From Magnetococcales bacterium (GTDB lineage Bacteria > Pseudomonadota > Magnetococcia > Magnetococcales > JADFWU01), in contig JADFWU010000037.1 in the NCBI GenBank assembly GCA_015234045.1, positions 1 to 32,635 of the forward strand: DNA of 32,635 nt. The letters are read 5' to 3'. The position numbers and the translations under genes were made by a program. The notes beneath the pieces are model-generated. The model saw only the letters and a list, made by a program, of their open reading frames with translations, did no database searches and was not told where the DNA came from. Below are positions 8,115 through 16,984 of the stretch, one piece after another; positions within the stretch are counted from its first letter, which is position 1, and each line of letters begins with the position of its first letter.

Positions 8115-8224
8115 AGCGACATCAAGGCTCTACAAGTGGATTGCAGTCTCTGGCGATGAGTTGAGATTTAGCGACATCAAGGCTCGACAAGTGGATTGCA
8201 GTCTCTGGCGATGAGTTGAGATTT
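8115..8224. repeat. 55-bp tandem duplication (two units)
   Basis: The unit at 8115-8169 (starting AGCGACATCAAGGCTC, ending GTTGAGATTT) is repeated at 8170-8224 with one mismatch (T versus G after GGCTC). The duplication lies between the dispersed repeat and the 3' end of the next minus-strand gene. The near identity suggests a recent event, and copy number may vary. Confidence 0.9.
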
Positions 8225-8268
8225 AAAGTCGCATTCTAAGGCATTGTGCAGCTCGCACAGACCACCCT

Positions 8269-9990
8269 TTAAGGATAAACCGTCACAATCAAACGTCTTC
8301 CTGAACTATCCAGATAACCGACATTTGGCAAACCACCCGGCGCTAACAGTGCGCTGACAGGCTCATCAAAAGAAATATCCACATCATTAATTCTATAAAG
8401 CCGAATCACAAAATCCGTAGGCTCAGTCACTTCTGGAAAGGTCATGGTGTGGCTGAACTGGAAAGAGCCGGCATTCACATTTTTGTAAGCCCAAGCGGGT
8501 TCTACATCCATTTTTTGAGCTGTTAGGCGATCTGTGGCGTAGACATTATCGTCATACGCTTCAGCACAACTGTACATATCGGCTTGATCACAGCCAAACA
8601 AAGCGAGCTGAGACTCATAATCGGTGTGATAGCCCAACAGTGTCCAAGTCACTGTATATTCCTGACCACCAACAATCTGTTCCGGCAATTGAATATCAGT
8701 TAAAACCGGTGGAAAACGACGCTGTGCTTCTCCTTGAGGCGTTTCATTTGCATACCAGTCACTGGCTAATCCAGACCATGCATCAACCAGAGGATTTGGC
8801 AAATCACTCTCAACGGACGTAATGGTGGCTCCATCATCTCCTGTATCTGCTGTTTCATCACTCTCTGAAGTCGCAGGCAGAACCATGACACTCAACCGCC
8901 GTCCTGTGGTCCCGTAGTACGCTCTATCAGACAAACCACCGGGCAGCAGCAACGATACCGCTTGGCTTTGTGCCGCATCATCCTGTTCATTGATCCTATA
9001 AAAGCGCAGCACCATCTCTGTGGGTTTGTCTACCTCCGGCACGATCAACTGGTGTTGAAAGAGCGATTTCCGCGCAGGAATGGTTCCATACATCCACTCG
9101 GTTTCTTTATTGGCAACAGCACTGATCTTGCCGGATGTTTCTACATGATCACCATAAAAACGACCACACATCCCCTCAGCCTGCTCATCACAATCAAACA
9201 GCGCGACTGCCGATTGATAGCTGGCGTGATAACCAAGCACCCACCAACCAATATCCAGCGTTTCACCACCATGGATTTCAACAGGGAAATCCAAATCAAA
9301 CAACACCGGTGGCATACGCCGAGCAGCTTCAACCAGTTCAAAGTGGTTTAATGTATTCGAGCTATCCTGCCCTTCTTGGTAGATAAAAAGAAAACCACCA
9401 TCTGGATGAATCTCAATATTGCCACCAACGTCTATGGTCGTAATTTCTTCGGAATTTTCACCTGTTCCACCTAAACCAATGGTGCCACCCCCGACAGACC
9501 CAATTGAGATGGTGCCAGAAACGGTAGTATTTTCGACTGACCCCGTTGAGTTAACGCCGCCAGAGGTGGTGCTCTCACCTAATCCAGTGTAATAAGCAGC
9601 TGAATTTGCGGATGTACGCTGTCCAACATCTTCTATCGTAGTCTGAGATTTGACAGACAGGTCACCATCAATGGTAAAGTTATTAATGGTGACTGAATAA
9701 GCCTCAACCTCAACGTTCAGATCAGAACCTTGGGGCATTTTAGCTGGGTCTACACCGGCAAACGCACTGCCAGTTGGATCAGCATCAGGATCATAAAAGT
9801 AGAAAGAGATCGTCTCATCGTCACCCACAATCCAGAGATCCCCCTCTGTGACAACCTTAATGGACTCATCGGTCAGTTCGACCTCAACCCGAGGCTCATC
9901 CAGTAACACCTCAGCACGGCTATCCATGACCGGCACCATGACAAGTGCAATCAAGATCGATATGATATTAATATATTTTAGCCAACCCAT
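8269..9990 (-). CDS. Secreted protein with duplicated ~148-residue unknown domain
   Basis: I do not recognise the family. From the ATG at 9990 (preceded by GGTGGGAAG) the product is 573 residues; a GTG ten codons upstream is also open. Residues 1-26 form a hydrophobic signal peptide (GWLKYINIISILIALVMVP, cut near SRA). Residues about 27-110 are acidic. About 110-200 is Gly/Ser/Thr-rich and strand-like (TISIGSVGGGTIGLGG). The rest is two copies of one domain, about 226-372 and 425-573. Both contain PPVL, GGxxxxxxW, LGYHxxYxSxxALFxCD, a second Cys, PxPTxxVxRxYRIN, LLxPGGL and SGRRL or TGRRL. Two conserved Cys per copy suggest an intradomain disulfide, fitting an extracytoplasmic location. A role at the cell surface is inference. 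The neighbours are an SGNH hydrolase upstream and a giant lipoprotein downstream, all on the same strand. Confidence 0.75.
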   Translation of the reverse strand: MGWLKYINIISILIALVMVPVMDSRAEVLLDEPRVEVELTDESIKVVTEGDLWIVGDDETISFYFYDPDADPTGSAFAGVDPAKMPQGSDLNVEVEAYSVTINNFTIDGDLSVKSQTTIEDVGQRTSANSAAYYTGLGESTTSGGVNSTGSVENTTVSGTISIGSVGGGTIGLGGTGENSEEITTIDVGGNIEIHPDGGFLFIYQEGQDSSNTLNHFELVEAARRMPPVLFDLDFPVEIHGGETLDIGWWVLGYHASYQSAVALFDCDEQAEGMCGRFYGDHVETSGKISAVANKETEWMYGTIPARKSLFQHQLIVPEVDKPTEMVLRFYRINEQDDAAQSQAVSLLLPGGLSDRAYYGTTGRRLSVMVLPATSESDETADTGDDGATITSVESDLPNPLVDAWSGLASDWYANETPQGEAQRRFPPVLTDIQLPEQIVGGQEYTVTWTLLGYHTDYESQLALFGCDQADMYSCAEAYDDNVYATDRLTAQKMDVEPAWAYKNVNAGSFQFSHTMTFPEVTEPTDFVIRLYRINDVDISFDEPVSALLAPGGLPNVGYLDSSGRRLIVTVYP

Positions 9991-10390
9991 AATAAAACTT
10001 CCCACCAAAGAATGGTTCACACATGCTCCGAGAAACTGCTCTTGTGAACACTGTAAATTAAATCCGAGTCAATATACAGAAAAAAACAATATAAAGTAAT
10101 TACTATACAACAAAGCATTAACTAACAAATCAATATCTTCCTGTAACTTCCCATGTTAGCAAGACTTCCGAACATGGGAAGTTACAGGTTGCGTGGTATT
10201 TAATAGTAACGGGACCGTGTACAAAATTCACTCAACCCAATACGGCCGCATAGTCGCAGAAGCCATTTTGAGGATATCACGCCCATCAAGACAGAACAGA
10301 CATAGATCCATTTTATATATAAGAAGGGTGCTTGATAGGTTCAGAGACAGACACACTAAGAAGGAAACCAGGCCAGCATTTCATCGGTTC
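9991..10390. other. 400-bp intergenic region with one strong hairpin
   Basis: AT-rich gap between two minus-strand genes. The only clear structure is the hairpin at 10141-10187. The promoter of the downstream secreted-protein gene should lie here, but I could not place a convincing -35/-10 pair. Confidence 0.5.
10141..10187. repeat. Perfect inverted repeat with 17-bp arms and 13-base loop
   Basis: CTGTAACTTCCCATGTT (10141-10157) pairs exactly with AACATGGGAAGTTACAG (10171-10187). There is no T-run on either side, so this is not a standard intrinsic terminator. It lies about 200 bases beyond the SGNH hydrolase stop and about 150 bases upstream of the next minus-strand start. An RNA hairpin, operator or miniature element is possible. 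Confidence 0.8.
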
Positions 10391-11653
10391 TTAATTCTCA
10401 GATCGCGGTGCAGGTAAACGCTTCAACACCCGCTGACCAAGAATTTCCGCTACCTTTTTGCTGCCGGGAACCGTAAAATGACAGTAGTCGATATAGAGCT
10501 CGAAATCTGATTTCAAAGACTGGATTTCCTGGTTTATATCGACAAAGTCAAACTGATTCTGCATCACACGCGCCCGACTTGCGTCGGAAAGATACTCATC
10601 GAAGAAAAATTTACTCATCAGGATCAGACGTTCAATCAGTTCTGGTGCCATGTTTGGACCAACGCCAAATACCGTGGTACGCATACGGTTCTCAATCTCG
10701 GACCACTCTTTGTTGATTTGACGATAGAGCTGAGGTTGCAGACCAAAGATAAAATCCACATCATCGGCCTTTAACACAGCCATATAGTGGTCCAAAATCT
10801 GAAGAAAACGTTGGGTTGACTGTATAAACGATTCCTCCACCTCTTTATAGGCGGCAAAGCCGTATTTTTCCTGGTTCAGATCCTCTTTGAAAAAGAATTG
10901 CTGTTTTAGTTGCTCATCGACCATAGGATGGATAAATCTTTGATAGCCCAGCATAAACAACCGCATAACATTAGGCTGATAGGCACCCGCATTATTCCAC
11001 AGGTTAATATAATTACCAATCCGCGATTCGACCTGAGCATAGGGACGGCCAGACATCATGCCAAAATAGAGATCATTATACCCATCAACATTGATGACAA
11101 TATCCGGCGAATAGCGAGAAATGGTCTCCAGATAGTAGATCATTGATTGATGAAGAAGTCGGTCGGTTGCCGCAGCGTTGATCACTTCAAACTTCAAATC
11201 AGGGCGCTGTTTCTGGAGATAACGCTCCAACTGTCCAGCCGGCCCCAAAGCGTACGACAACACCCCAAGATGATAGGGATGTACTTCTGCAAAGGGCGGA
11301 AACTGCCCGATTCCGTACATCGCCGAGCCACCCATTATAAAAATGCGGATGACACCTTCGGGCTTTTCTACTGAAATCGGATTGTCTGAATAGAACCCGG
11401 CTTCCCAGTCAATAGTCGTTGGCGGATCAGAAGGATTCTCTTTAACCTCATTCCACAACGCAATACCCGGCGTGTTTCGAAACACATGGTATCCCGAAAT
11501 AATCTGAGCAAAATTGTATTGATTTGGGACAATTCCCTGAGCACGCAGAATCAGGAAGGAAGCGCCTTCCAACAGGAGCAGCACAAGAGAGATTGAGACC
11601 AGGGAGAGTGTGAAGTTTTTTGAAAACTGTTCAAATTTCGAAAGCGTTGCCAT
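10391..11653 (-). CDS. Membrane-anchored SGNH/GDSL-like hydrolase
   Basis: The 420-residue protein (ATG at 11653; a TTG four codons earlier is also open) has a single N-terminal membrane segment (SLVSISLVLLLLEGASFLIL) followed by a periplasmic domain. The SGNH blocks are visible: IRIFIMGGSAMYG with the nucleophile Ser near residue 110, INAAA (block II), VINVDGYNDL (block III with Asn near 193) and, close to the C-terminus, IDYCHFTVPGSKKVAE with the Asp-x-x-His pair. The fold covers esterases, lipases and acetyltransferase partners for polysaccharide or peptidoglycan; the substrate cannot be read from sequence. It stands alone between murJ and the secreted duplicated-domain gene. The ribosome-binding site is weak. 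Confidence 0.75.
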   Translation of the reverse strand: MATLSKFEQFSKNFTLSLVSISLVLLLLEGASFLILRAQGIVPNQYNFAQIISGYHVFRNTPGIALWNEVKENPSDPPTTIDWEAGFYSDNPISVEKPEGVIRIFIMGGSAMYGIGQFPPFAEVHPYHLGVLSYALGPAGQLERYLQKQRPDLKFEVINAAATDRLLHQSMIYYLETISRYSPDIVINVDGYNDLYFGMMSGRPYAQVESRIGNYINLWNNAGAYQPNVMRLFMLGYQRFIHPMVDEQLKQQFFFKEDLNQEKYGFAAYKEVEESFIQSTQRFLQILDHYMAVLKADDVDFIFGLQPQLYRQINKEWSEIENRMRTTVFGVGPNMAPELIERLILMSKFFFDEYLSDASRARVMQNQFDFVDINQEIQSLKSDFELYIDYCHFTVPGSKKVAEILGQRVLKRLPAPRSEN

Positions 11654-12019
11654 AACTCTGACCAAGAGGATGGAGTGTTTTTTTGATGAGTGAACGAGAA
11701 CATTCTATTAAACAAGCCCTATTCATTGCCAGCCTATTTTTTTTCATCAATCAAGAATAAATGCGCCTACCACAAACAACCTATTAATTTTAGAGTGTTT
11801 TTCTACCACACACATTTATAGAAAATTCGATTCAAAACTAGACAGTAGTGCGCGACCTGAGTGAAGGGCCTGGTACTTTTTTTTGCGCCGTTTTTGACAT
11901 GCAAAGAAGAATATCAGAGCAAAAACTACACCATGAACTAAACGGTTGACCGTTCAAATTTTAGACGACCCCCCATAACACCAGACAACGCATCCCACTC
12001 CGTTAAAGCATATTGGCAG
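11654..12019. other. Intergenic region with dispersed repeat copy B
   Basis: About 366 bases between the end of murJ and the start of the SGNH hydrolase gene. It is AT-rich near the SGNH start. The half next to murJ is occupied by dispersed repeat copy B. No gene or clear promoter was identified. Confidence 0.5.
11862..11976. repeat. Dispersed repeat, copy B (diverged)
   Basis: Copy B shares TTTTTTGCGCCG, ATCAGAGCAAAAA and GACCGTTCAAATTTTAGACG followed by a run of C with copy A. It is the most diverged of the four. It lies just downstream of murJ on the minus strand. Confidence 0.6.
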
Positions 12020-13624
12020 TCACTCTGACAACGACTCAGAAACGGACCGCTTACGCTTTAACAACACAGAGAACAGATCTCCAACCTCTTGCATACGCAA
12101 TAAAATAGCCACGCCAAAATAGAGTGCCATGGAACCAAAAATCAATGGAATCAACACGATCCCTTTTTCTGTCAATGACAACCCTGCTTGCCAATACTGA
12201 TCAACCCCCCAACTGAGAAACACCACCATCACTGCACTGGCAACAATCCCCTTACCAAAACAACCATAAAAAGCCCGACTGAGAGAGAACCCCGTCTTAC
12301 GCTTAAGATAGACCAATAACAGCACTGTATTGAGATAGGAAGCCAGGGAAGTCGCCAGCGCCAGCCCCACATGTTTAAGTGGAAACATCAGGATCACATT
12401 CATCACCATATTGAAGATCAAACAGGTGATAGCAATACGTACCGGCGTTTTAGTGTCTTTTAGAGCATAGAAGGCAGGTGTAATGATTTTCACCGCAGAA
12501 AAGGCCAACAAACCACTACCATAGGCCAACAAGGCACGAGAGGTCATCTCGGTTGTCTGTGCATCAAAGGCACCGCGCTCAAACAGCAGAGAAAGAATCG
12601 GCTCACGCAACACGATCAAACCCACTGCGGCAGGTAAATTGATCAACAACGTCATGCGTAGTGCAAAATCCAACTCCCGTTTCATGCCGTCGATATCCTG
12701 GCGAGCCGCACGAGCCGACAGCCCGGGCAAAATCGCCGTAGCCATAGCGATGCCGATAATCCCCAACGGGAACTCCACCATCCGATCCGCATAATAGAGA
12801 AAGGAGATCGACCCTTCCGGCAACCAGGAAGCCAGAAAGATATCAAACAATAAACTAATCTGCATCACCGACACGCCCAGCAGTGACGGCCCCATCAGGC
12901 TGAGAATCTGTTTAATGGCGGGATTACGCGGGTCCCAACGGAATTTCAACGGCATATTGATACGCAACAACGGTGGCCATTGAATCGCCAATTGAGCAAT
13001 ACCGCCGATCAGCACACCCACGGCCAAGCCCATGGCTGGTCGCTCCATGGTCGGTGCCAACCCCACTGCACCCAGAATAATAAAAACATTCAGCAAAATA
13101 GGCGTGGCTGCCGGAATGGCGAATTTGCGGTAGGAGTTGAGAATGCCGCCGGTCAATGCCACCAGTGAGATAAATAGAATATACGGAAAAGTGATGCGAG
13201 TCAGATCAACGGTGAGTTGGTACTTCTCCGGTTCATCGGTAAATCCAGGTGCCACCAACATGATGAAGCCAGGCATGAATAGCTCTACCACCACCACCAC
13301 AGCCGCCACCACCACCGCCAGAATGGTGAACACGCTCTGTGCCAAATGACGCACCTCTTCCGGTGTGTGATTGGCCATCACATCATTGAACACCGGCACA
13401 AATGCAGTATTAAACGCCCCTTCAGCAAACAACCTTCGCAGAAAATTTGGCAGCTTCAAAGCGACAAAAAAGGCATCCGCGCCCATTCCAGCACCAAAAG
13501 CACGCGCCAAGATAATGTCGCGCACAAAGCCCAGAACACGCGATAATAACGTATAAAAACCGATGGTGCCCACAGCCCGAACCAGTCGATTCTGATCCTT
13601 TTTGGCCGTTGCCGCGCTATTCAT
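12020..13624 (-). CDS. murJ: Lipid II flippase MurJ (MviN)
   Basis: MurJ moves lipid-linked peptidoglycan precursor across the inner membrane. The 534-residue polytopic protein has the family N-terminus, with LLSRVLGFVRDIILARAFGAG (membrane segment 1) and PNFLRRLFAEGAFNTAFVPVF. Many hydrophobic segments follow, consistent with the usual 14 of the MOP exporter fold. The length is typical (about 510-540). It is transcribed away from rpsT, an arrangement seen in many proteobacteria. The start is the ATG at 13624. The last ~20 residues are charged (KRKRSVSESLSE). Nothing appears truncated. Confidence 0.95.
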   Translation of the reverse strand: MNSAATAKKDQNRLVRAVGTIGFYTLLSRVLGFVRDIILARAFGAGMGADAFFVALKLPNFLRRLFAEGAFNTAFVPVFNDVMANHTPEEVRHLAQSVFTILAVVVAAVVVVVELFMPGFIMLVAPGFTDEPEKYQLTVDLTRITFPYILFISLVALTGGILNSYRKFAIPAATPILLNVFIILGAVGLAPTMERPAMGLAVGVLIGGIAQLAIQWPPLLRINMPLKFRWDPRNPAIKQILSLMGPSLLGVSVMQISLLFDIFLASWLPEGSISFLYYADRMVEFPLGIIGIAMATAILPGLSARAARQDIDGMKRELDFALRMTLLINLPAAVGLIVLREPILSLLFERGAFDAQTTEMTSRALLAYGSGLLAFSAVKIITPAFYALKDTKTPVRIAITCLIFNMVMNVILMFPLKHVGLALATSLASYLNTVLLLVYLKRKTGFSLSRAFYGCFGKGIVASAVMVVFLSWGVDQYWQAGLSLTEKGIVLIPLIFGSMALYFGVAILLRMQEVGDLFSVLLKRKRSVSESLSE

Positions 13625-13830
13625 AGCAGAAAAACCTTTGACCTGTGTCGTGTATTCCGAATAATCTGTCGAGTCTTATGACTTGGTTCAACATAGACAA
13701 TCTGACCTCTCTCACCTTTTACTTTGTTGGGCGGTCATGTCTGTTGGACAATTCAGCTTATATCCAATGAGTTTGTTTTTTTGTAACAAGCTCCATGATT
13801 TTTTTTCGTTAAACAGGGAAAGAGCGTCAA

Positions 13831-14106
13831 GTGGCCAATATTAAATCCGCAATCAAACGCAATCGTCAGAATGAAAAGAACCGTTCACGCAATCGCGATG
13901 CCATCTCACGGATGCGCTCTTTCATTAAGAAAGTACTCGAAGCTGTTGAAGCTGGCGATGTAGATCTGGCCAAAAAATCTTTGCATGATGCCACATCGGT
14001 GATCAGCAGAGTGGCTCAGAAAGGCATGATCCATCAAAAACAAGCGTCTCGCCGTGTGAAACGCTTGAACAAGCGAGTTAAAACACTGGCTCAAGCCAAA
14101 GCGTAA
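13831..14106 (+). CDS. rpsT: 30S ribosomal protein S20
   Basis: S20 binds 16S rRNA and helps assemble the small subunit. The 91-residue, strongly basic protein begins ANIKSAIKRNRQNEKNRSRN and carries the conserved HQKQASRRVKRLNKRV segment near its end. Translation starts at a GTG at 13831, preceded by AGGGA. A non-ATG start is known for S20 in other bacteria, where it matters for autoregulation. The gene is monocistronic, divergent from murJ, and is followed within about 35 bases by a strong intrinsic terminator. Confidence 0.97.
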   Translation: MANIKSAIKRNRQNEKNRSRNRDAISRMRSFIKKVLEAVEAGDVDLAKKSLHDATSVISRVAQKGMIHQKQASRRVKRLNKRVKTLAQAKA

Positions 14107-14138
14107 TTCGCTTTCCCTGCTTGAGAGAGTAGACACTG

Positions 14139-14171
14139 AAAAGCCCGCCGACTTTATCGAGCGGGCTTTTT
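14139..14171 (+). terminator. Intrinsic terminator of rpsT
   Basis: Perfect 10-bp stem AAAAGCCCGC (14139-14148) / GCGGGCTTTT (14161-14170) ending in a T-run. Because the A-run mirrors the T-run it may also stop the convergent envC-like operon. Confidence 0.92.
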
Positions 14172-14196
14172 GTGCGTCCTGAACAACTCTCTCCAA

Positions 14197-14240
14197 ACTG
14201 AACGACCACCCGCTAAAGCCGGTGGTTTGAACCTTGCGTA
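14197..14240. repeat. REP-like hairpin repeat, copy 1
   Basis: ACTGAAC, then ACCACC and GGTGGT arms, then TTTGAACCTTGCG. The same 44-base layout with about seven changes occurs at 20147-20190. Copy 1 overlaps the gap between rpsT and the end of the envC-like gene, which converge. Confidence 0.65.
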
Positions 14241-14242
14241 TA

Positions 14243-15406
14243 TTAATTCTTGAACTGCCTGGAAGAGAGCCATTTTTTGGCATTTGAGGTCTTACCTCCG
14301 CTGCGTATCTCAAAATAGAGACCCGCCGCATCATCCAAAGAACCAGTATCACCCGCTTTGGCGATGGACTCGCCCTCCTCCACCCAATCCCCCTGCATCA
14401 CCAACAGTTTTTGATTGTGACCATACAGCGAGTAGACATGATCCCCGTGACCTAAGATCAGCAACAAACCATAACCTCTGAACCAATCCGCATACACCAC
14501 CTGCCCACGAAAAATCGAACGCACCGGCGTTGATGCTGACGCAGGAAAGAATAGTCCTGGCGGCCTTGAGCGCGGTCGAATAGGTACCGGGCGAAACAGC
14601 TTGCCCTTCCGATCGGTGATATGTCCGAAGCTATCATCCCTGGCGATCATAACCGCCTGATCCTTCTCAACAGCATCTTCCAACTTGCTGACAAACTGCG
14701 TCAACGCCTCTTGCGCTTTCTTGAGTTCCTTAAGCTTCTTCCTGTGCAACCCCTTCTCTTTGCGTACCCGCTTAAGAAGAGCGACTCGAGCCTCGCGCCG
14801 TTTGTGCCACTCTTTCTGCTCTTGAGCCAACTGCTGTTCCAAATTGCGTAACGTCTCCAGAGAGGCTTTCCTCTGTTCAATACTGCTATTCAATTCATCC
14901 AAAGCGGTCCGAAAAGCCAAAAAATGACGACTTCTCGCTCGAATAAGATAGGTAAAGTAGCGCAATCCTCGCTGGGTTTTAACCGCATCACCATTGGAAA
15001 GCGCCAATTTCAAAGCACCCTGCTCCCCCAAGCCATACATCAAGCGCAAATGTGAAGCCAGTGCGTCTCGCTGTTCATCCACGGCAATTTCATTTTGGGA
15101 GACCGACTTCTTCAGCTGCGTAAGCAACTTCTCTTCATCGGCAATTTTATCTGAGAATTTATCCAGCCGTTCGCGCCCCTGATTGAGTTGCCGATCCAGG
15201 TCATCCACTTCGTCCAGAAGGGATTTCTCCTGTTTATTGGCATTTTTCAGGGCCGAACGCTCGCTTTTGAGGCGTTTTGTAATCGTCTGAAGCTGCGCCT
15301 TACTCCGGGTTAACTCATCGGGTGCAGGCTGTCTGGAGGCCTGCACCGGAAAAGCAAACATAAGAATAAGACAACAGAAAGACAGCTGCCGATAGAGGCC
15401 ATGCAT
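14243..15406 (-). CDS. envC: EnvC-like murein hydrolase activator (coiled coil + degenerate LytM)
   Basis: A 387-residue exported protein. Residues 1-23 are a signal peptide (FCCLILMFAFPVQAS). About 30-255 is a long charged coiled coil with repeated Leu/Lys/Glu heptads. About 295-385 is a LytM/M23-like domain (RGQVVYADWFRGYGLLLILGHGDHVYSLYGHN, then GLYFEIRSGGK). The HxH zinc-ligand motif of active M23 peptidases is changed to GLYFEIR, as in EnvC, so it probably activates amidases at the division site instead of cutting itself. It begins 15 bases after the gpmI stop and is the last gene of the hemerythrin-gpmI operon; gpmI-envC linkage is common in proteobacteria. The ATG at 15406 has only a weak ribosome-binding site. 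Confidence 0.87.
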   Translation of the reverse strand: MHGLYRQLSFCCLILMFAFPVQASRQPAPDELTRSKAQLQTITKRLKSERSALKNANKQEKSLLDEVDDLDRQLNQGRERLDKFSDKIADEEKLLTQLKKSVSQNEIAVDEQRDALASHLRLMYGLGEQGALKLALSNGDAVKTQRGLRYFTYLIRARSRHFLAFRTALDELNSSIEQRKASLETLRNLEQQLAQEQKEWHKRREARVALLKRVRKEKGLHRKKLKELKKAQEALTQFVSKLEDAVEKDQAVMIARDDSFGHITDRKGKLFRPVPIRPRSRPPGLFFPASASTPVRSIFRGQVVYADWFRGYGLLLILGHGDHVYSLYGHNQKLLVMQGDWVEEGESIAKAGDTGSLDDAAGLYFEIRSGGKTSNAKKWLSSRQFKN

Positions 15407-15421
15407 GAGTGTCAGTTTTTT

Positions 15422-16984
15422 CTACGATTGAAGAGTCACCAGAGCCTCACCGCTCATTTCTGCCGGTTGAGGCAATCCCATTAGCGCCAAAATTGTCGGC
15501 GCGACATCAGAGAGTCGTCCCGGCTTCAAGGCAGCCTCACGACCCACGTAGATCAATGGTACAGGATTTGTCGTGTGAGCGGTATGGGCTTGTCCCGTTG
15601 CAGTATCAACCATCATATCCGCATTACCATGATCCGCCGTGATCAACACCTCACCACCCATGGCCTGAATCCGCGCAACCAAACGCCCCACACAGCGATC
15701 AACGGCACCGATAGCCTCAACAGCCGCTTCGAATTTGCCAGTATGACCGACCATATCAGGGTTGGCGTAGTTGATGGCGATAAAATCGTAAGAAGACTCT
15801 TCCAGACGCTGCAACACCGCATCAGTCAATGCATTAGCAGACATCTCCGGCTGTAGATCATAAGTGGCCACATCGGGCGATTTGATCATCAAACGATCTT
15901 CACCGGGAAAAGGGTCCTCCCGACCACCATTGAAGAAATAAGTGACATGGGCATACTTCTCGGTCTCAGCCGCTCGAAGTTGCTTAAGTTCCAGCCCCGC
16001 CAATTCCTCCGGCAAGATCCGTGCAGGCCGCTCTGGTGGATAGCCCACCAGGATATTTTGCAACGTCTTATCATACTGCGTCATACACAGATAGGCTGAC
16101 AACGCCGGCATCCGATTGCGCTCAAAGCCATTGAAACCGCCCTCCCCGCCCGAAGGCGTAGTAAAGGCGTGGCTTATCTCACGGGCACGATCCGCGCGGA
16201 AGTTGATCATCAAAACCGCATCACCATCAGCGATAGTGGCCAACGGCTTACCATCCTTAACCATCAGGGTTGGACGGACAAACTCATCATCCTCACCTTT
16301 TTCATAGGATGCGTGCACCGCCGCTCGAGCACTTGAAGCATGAAGCCCTTTGCCTTCGGTCAACATTTCATACGCCTGAGCAACGCGGTCCCAGCGCATA
16401 TCCCGGTCCATGGCATAATATCGCCCACACACCGAAGCCAACACACCGGCCTTCATCGCGCCAAGGCTTTTTTCGAAGCCATCAATAAAGTCCAACGCAG
16501 AACGCGGTGGCGTATCGCGCCCATCAAGAAAACCATGGACAAAGATCTTCTCAATGCCGCGATCACGCGCCGCCTTAACCGTAGCTTCCATATGACTGGT
16601 ATGAGAATGCACGCCTCCCGGTGAAAGCAGACCCATGATATGAACCACACCACTGCCCGATTTGGCGGCATCAATGGCCTGATTCAGTGCAGCGTTATCG
16701 TAAAAGCTCCCGTCCGCTATGGCCCGGTTGATTCGGGCATAATCCTGGTAAACAATCCGCCCTGCCCCCAGATTGACATGCCCCACCTCTGAGTTACCCA
16801 TTTGACCATCAGGCAACCCCACATCGCCGGCTGAAGCCTGAAGCGTGGTGTTTGGACAGGTAGAGATCCAGTTGTCAAAATTGGGTGTCTGTGCATGGTA
16901 AATGGCGTTATTGTCGCTCTCTTGACGAACACCCCAACCATCCAGAATCACCAGAACCATCGGCTTAGGTCGCTTTATACTCAC
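15422..16984 (-). CDS. gpmI: 2,3-bisphosphoglycerate-independent phosphoglycerate mutase
   Basis: GpmI interconverts 3- and 2-phosphoglycerate in glycolysis using two Mn ions and a phosphoserine intermediate. The 520 residues include the N-terminal metal site VLVILDGWG, the catalytic serine in MGNSEVGHVNLGAGR (Ser65), HGFLDGRDTPP, INFRADRARE, and the C-terminal metal ligands in YANPDMVGHTG and ITADHGNADMM. The length is usual (about 510). Translation starts at a GTG at 16984 that overlaps the stop of the upstream hemerythrin gene (GTGA), with AAGGGAG five bases before it. Confidence 0.96.
   Translation of the reverse strand: MSIKRPKPMVLVILDGWGVRQESDNNAIYHAQTPNFDNWISTCPNTTLQASAGDVGLPDGQMGNSEVGHVNLGAGRIVYQDYARINRAIADGSFYDNAALNQAIDAAKSGSGVVHIMGLLSPGGVHSHTSHMEATVKAARDRGIEKIFVHGFLDGRDTPPRSALDFIDGFEKSLGAMKAGVLASVCGRYYAMDRDMRWDRVAQAYEMLTEGKGLHASSARAAVHASYEKGEDDEFVRPTLMVKDGKPLATIADGDAVLMINFRADRAREISHAFTTPSGGEGGFNGFERNRMPALSAYLCMTQYDKTLQNILVGYPPERPARILPEELAGLELKQLRAAETEKYAHVTYFFNGGREDPFPGEDRLMIKSPDVATYDLQPEMSANALTDAVLQRLEESSYDFIAINYANPDMVGHTGKFEAAVEAIGAVDRCVGRLVARIQAMGGEVLITADHGNADMMVDTATGQAHTAHTTNPVPLIYVGREAALKPGRLSDVAPTILALMGLPQPAEMSGEALVTLQS

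Larger units (their letters stand above)
7377..8268. other. 892-bp intergenic region holding mobile-element debris and repeats
   Basis: No intact gene is visible. The region holds an IS110-type transposase stub with upstream leader (about 7530-7702), two 14-base inverted copies (7688-7701 and 7842-7855), the longest copy of a dispersed repeat (about 7941-8094) and a 55-base tandem duplication (8115-8224). Minus-strand frames are open across 7794-8073 but have no recognisable protein similarity and run through the dispersed repeat. Confidence 0.7.
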
